A stretch of DNA of 42,256 bases from contig JBHIBA010000008.1 in NCBI GenBank assembly GCA_046758845.1, positions 1 to 42,256 of the forward strand, in the 5' to 3' direction. The notes beneath the pieces were generated by a model. The model was given only the letters and a program-made list of their open reading frames with translations, did not search any database and was not told the origin of the DNA. The translations under genes were made by a program, and so were the position numbers. Source of the DNA: JBHIBA01 sp046758845. GTDB lineage: Bacteria > UBA8248 > JACPRG01 > G963555815. Shown here piece after piece: positions 40,120-42,256 of this stretch (the first letter of the stretch is position 1; the number at the start of each line of letters is the position of its first letter).

Positions 40120-42256
40120 GTGGGAAGTCTACGCGTAGTCGGAAACTCGATTCCCCAAATTGATGCCCCGGAGAAGGTCATGGGGCAGGCACGCTATGTA
40201 GGGGATCTGTCCGTTCCTGGGATGCTTCAAGCCAAGGTACTTCGAAGCCCTCACGCTCACGCCCGCATCCTAAACATTCGTACGGACAAGGCGGCTCGAG
40301 TCCCAGGGGTAGTTTCCGTCGTGACGGCAGAGGACAGCCCGGGGATCCCTTGGGGGCGTCTTCGGAAGGAACAGCAAATTTTAGCCATGGGGAAAGTTCG
40401 GTACGTCGGAGAGGAGGTGGCAGCGGTAGCTGCCCGGAGCGAAGAGGCAGCCCTCGAAGGCATCGAACGAATAGAGGTGGACTACGGTGTCTTACCCTCT
40501 GTCTTTGACCCGGAAGAGGCCATGCTCCCAGGGGCCCCAGAGGTTTGGGAAGGGCGAAGCAATATCGCCCGGGAGATTCATCTCCGGCGAGGGGATGTGG
40601 AGCAAGGCTTTTCGGAGTCGGATGTGGTGCACGAGGCCAGCTTTACCACGGCGCACCAGTTCCAGACCTACATGGAACCACTTGGAGCCATGGCCGAGAT
40701 TGACGGCCAAGGCCGCCTTACCCTCTTTGTTCCCACTCAGTCCATTTTTTTCACTCGGGCACTCATCGCAGAGGCCCTTGACCTTCCCCCGGATAAGGTG
40801 CGAGTTGTCCAGACCCATATTGGGGGGGCTTTTGGCGGCAAGCTGTGCGAAGACGCGATTGCGCATATATGCGCTCTCTTGGCCCTCAAAACGGGCCAGC
40901 CCGTCCGCCTTCTCGGCAATCGTCTAGAGGAGTTTGGGGCCTCGCGGCCTCGGATGCCGACGAAGATCTACCTAAAGATGGGCCTTCGTAAGGATGGCAT
41001 CATTGCCGCTAAGGAGACCCGAATCGTAGGAAACAACGGAGCCTATTGCTGCCTTTCCCCGGAAGTCATGCGCGTGACGGCCACTCAGGCGGATTCCCTA
41101 TACCGCCTACGGAATATCAAGACCGATGCCTACCTCGTATATACCAACCTCATTCCCTCGGGTGCATTCCGCGGCTTTGGCAACCCCCAGATGTCTTTTG
41201 CCATGGAATCCCAATTGGATTGCCTGGCTGAGAAGCTGGGACTTGATGCGGCAGAACTTCGCATTCGAAACGTCATCCGAAAAGGGGAGACAAGTGTGCA
41301 CGGCTGCTATATGGGAAGCTGTGGCATTGGTGAATGTATCGAAAAGGCGATGGCCGCAGTGGGTTGGAAGGAGCTTCGTAGTGCCCCGAAAAGGGGAGAT
41401 TTTCGCACAGGGGTGGGCCTTGCCTGCGCCATCCACGTGAGCGCCGCCCGTCAGTCCCCGGAGTGGGATGGCTCTGCGGCTGTCGTCAAGGTTAACGAAG
41501 ATGGCAAGGCCCAGATTATATCCGGCGAGGGCGAGTTAGGGCAGGGCGCCCAGACTGTCCTCGCCCAGGTTGCGGCAGAGGAACTCGGCCTGGATTTTGA
41601 GGAAGTGACGATCTCAACAGCCGACACGGAGAGCACCCCCTTTTGCTTTGGAGGATTTGCAAGCCGCCTGGCCATGGTGGCTGGGAACGCGGTCCGAAAG
41701 GCCGCCAGGATGTGTCGAGATCGCCTCCTTATGGTTGCTGCGGAGCAGCTGGAGGTTTCTCCCCGGGACCTCGCTGCGGAAGGGGGTATTGTCTTCGTCA
41801 AGAGTTCGCCGGAAAAGAAGGTCACCTTTCGGGATGTCGTTAAGGCCAACCAATCTCGAACAGGAGGAGACGTCATCTTCAGCCAGGCCACCTGGGACGC
41901 GCCAACCGAGGCGGCTGATCCGGAGACCTTTTATGGGAACATCTCCCCTGCGCACTCTTTCGTCTGTGGGGCTGTTGCTGTGAAGGTGGATATCGGGACG
42001 GGGGAAGTTCGCCTAGAGGATGTCGTCGCCGTGGATGACGTCGGCCGGGTCCTCAACCCGCTCACCGCCGAAGGTCAAGTTCATGGTGGGGTCGCCCAAG
42101 GGCTGGGATTCGGTCTTTATGAAAATCCCATCCTCGAGGGCGGACAGTTCGTGAACGGGAACCTTGCGGACTATACCTTACCCAAAGCGGAAACGCTTCC
42201 CCAGTTGCGGTCGATCTTGGAAGAGTGGGGGTGTCTTCAATGTGGTGGACTATGCT
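40120..42256 (+). CDS. Molybdenum hydroxylase large subunit 4, 3' end beyond window
   Basis: 712 codons are open to the window edge. N-terminus LRVVGNSIPQIDAPEKVMGQ, then YVGDLSVPGMLQAKVLRSPH, molybdopterin motif GGAFGGK, AFRGFGNPQ and ELGQGAQTV; the C-terminal base Glu should lie just beyond the last codons. The last recognisable family residues are NGNLADYTLPKAETLPQLRS; from about 42226 the translated sequence (EEWGCLQCGGLC) no longer resembles the family. I prefer GTG 40120 over GTG 40084 because the family N-terminus starts directly there. It is the only hydroxylase on the + strand, behind an IS110 remnant, with somewhat less GC-rich codons than the others. Confidence 0.8.
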   Translation, partial: MGSLRVVGNSIPQIDAPEKVMGQARYVGDLSVPGMLQAKVLRSPHAHARILNIRTDKAARVPGVVSVVTAEDSPGIPWGRLRKEQQILAMGKVRYVGEEVAAVAARSEEAALEGIERIEVDYGVLPSVFDPEEAMLPGAPEVWEGRSNIAREIHLRRGDVEQGFSESDVVHEASFTTAHQFQTYMEPLGAMAEIDGQGRLTLFVPTQSIFFTRALIAEALDLPPDKVRVVQTHIGGAFGGKLCEDAIAHICALLALKTGQPVRLLGNRLEEFGASRPRMPTKIYLKMGLRKDGIIAAKETRIVGNNGAYCCLSPEVMRVTATQADSLYRLRNIKTDAYLVYTNLIPSGAFRGFGNPQMSFAMESQLDCLAEKLGLDAAELRIRNVIRKGETSVHGCYMGSCGIGECIEKAMAAVGWKELRSAPKRGDFRTGVGLACAIHVSAARQSPEWDGSAAVVKVNEDGKAQIISGEGELGQGAQTVLAQVAAEELGLDFEEVTISTADTESTPFCFGGFASRLAMVAGNAVRKAARMCRDRLLMVAAEQLEVSPRDLAAEGGIVFVKSSPEKKVTFRDVVKANQSRTGGDVIFSQATWDAPTEAADPETFYGNISPAHSFVCGAVAVKVDIGTGEVRLEDVVAVDDVGRVLNPLTAEGQVHGGVAQGLGFGLYENPILEGGQFVNGNLADYTLPKAETLPQLRSILEEWGCLQCGGLC

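Overview
The window is a high-GC bacterial contig (I judge roughly 60-65% GC by eye) with dense, mostly leftward gene clusters. It looks like an environmental, probably uncultivated bacterium. The mix of many NMT1-like binding proteins, molybdenum hydroxylases, Rieske oxygenase and BMP importer resembles what is reported for Rokubacteria/Methylomirabilota, Tectomicrobia and similar deep-branching soil or sediment lineages. That placement is inference; no rRNA or marker gene is present.

Layout. 1-1651: 3'-truncated adenine deaminase gene (-). 1652-2677: gene-poor stretch with a coding remnant, a MITE-like element and palindromes. 2678-4153: two small lipoproteins (-). 4966-7976: leftward cluster coxG-like, a coding remnant, GMC oxidoreductase, MBL hydrolase. 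8349-9527: M24 hydrolase (+). 9614-13531: Rieske oxygenase, NMT1-type binding protein, permease, ATPase (-), a complete importer. 13.8 kb: second MITE-like element. 14171-26372: leftward block in which three further NMT1-type binding proteins alternate with three molybdenum hydroxylases, one carrying its own [2Fe-2S] domains, plus an AT-rich foreign-looking methyltransferase gene. 26.5-27.3 kb: third MITE-like element and an IS21-like end-repeat relic. 27396-39453: leftward catabolic/transport block: M24 hydrolase with an altered metal site, nitrilase-fold hydrolase with Lys to Arg, RidA fused to a probable ribbon-helix-helix tail, BMP binding protein, terminator, BMP-type ATPase and two permeases, PRISE-like reductase, second BMP protein and a triple-RidA protein. 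39.7-40.1 kb: IS110-type transposase remnant. 40120-42256: a fourth molybdenum hydroxylase on the + strand, cut by the window edge.

Together the genes read as an island for import and oxidative or hydrolytic breakdown of small nitrogen compounds. BMP-type importers commonly take nucleosides, NMT1/THI5 proteins bind small heterocycles or related ligands, molybdenum hydroxylases oxidise N-heterocycles and aldehydes, adenine deaminase acts on a purine, and RidA, nitrilase and M24 proteins act on imines, amides or C-N bonds. No substrate can be named from sequence alone. There are four binding proteins of one family but a single cognate permease/ATPase pair, and four hydroxylase large subunits but no FAD subunit.

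The most novel DNA-level signal is a set of short non-coding elements with terminal inverted repeats and candidate target duplications. Two of them each carry an inverted pair of the same palindromic module.
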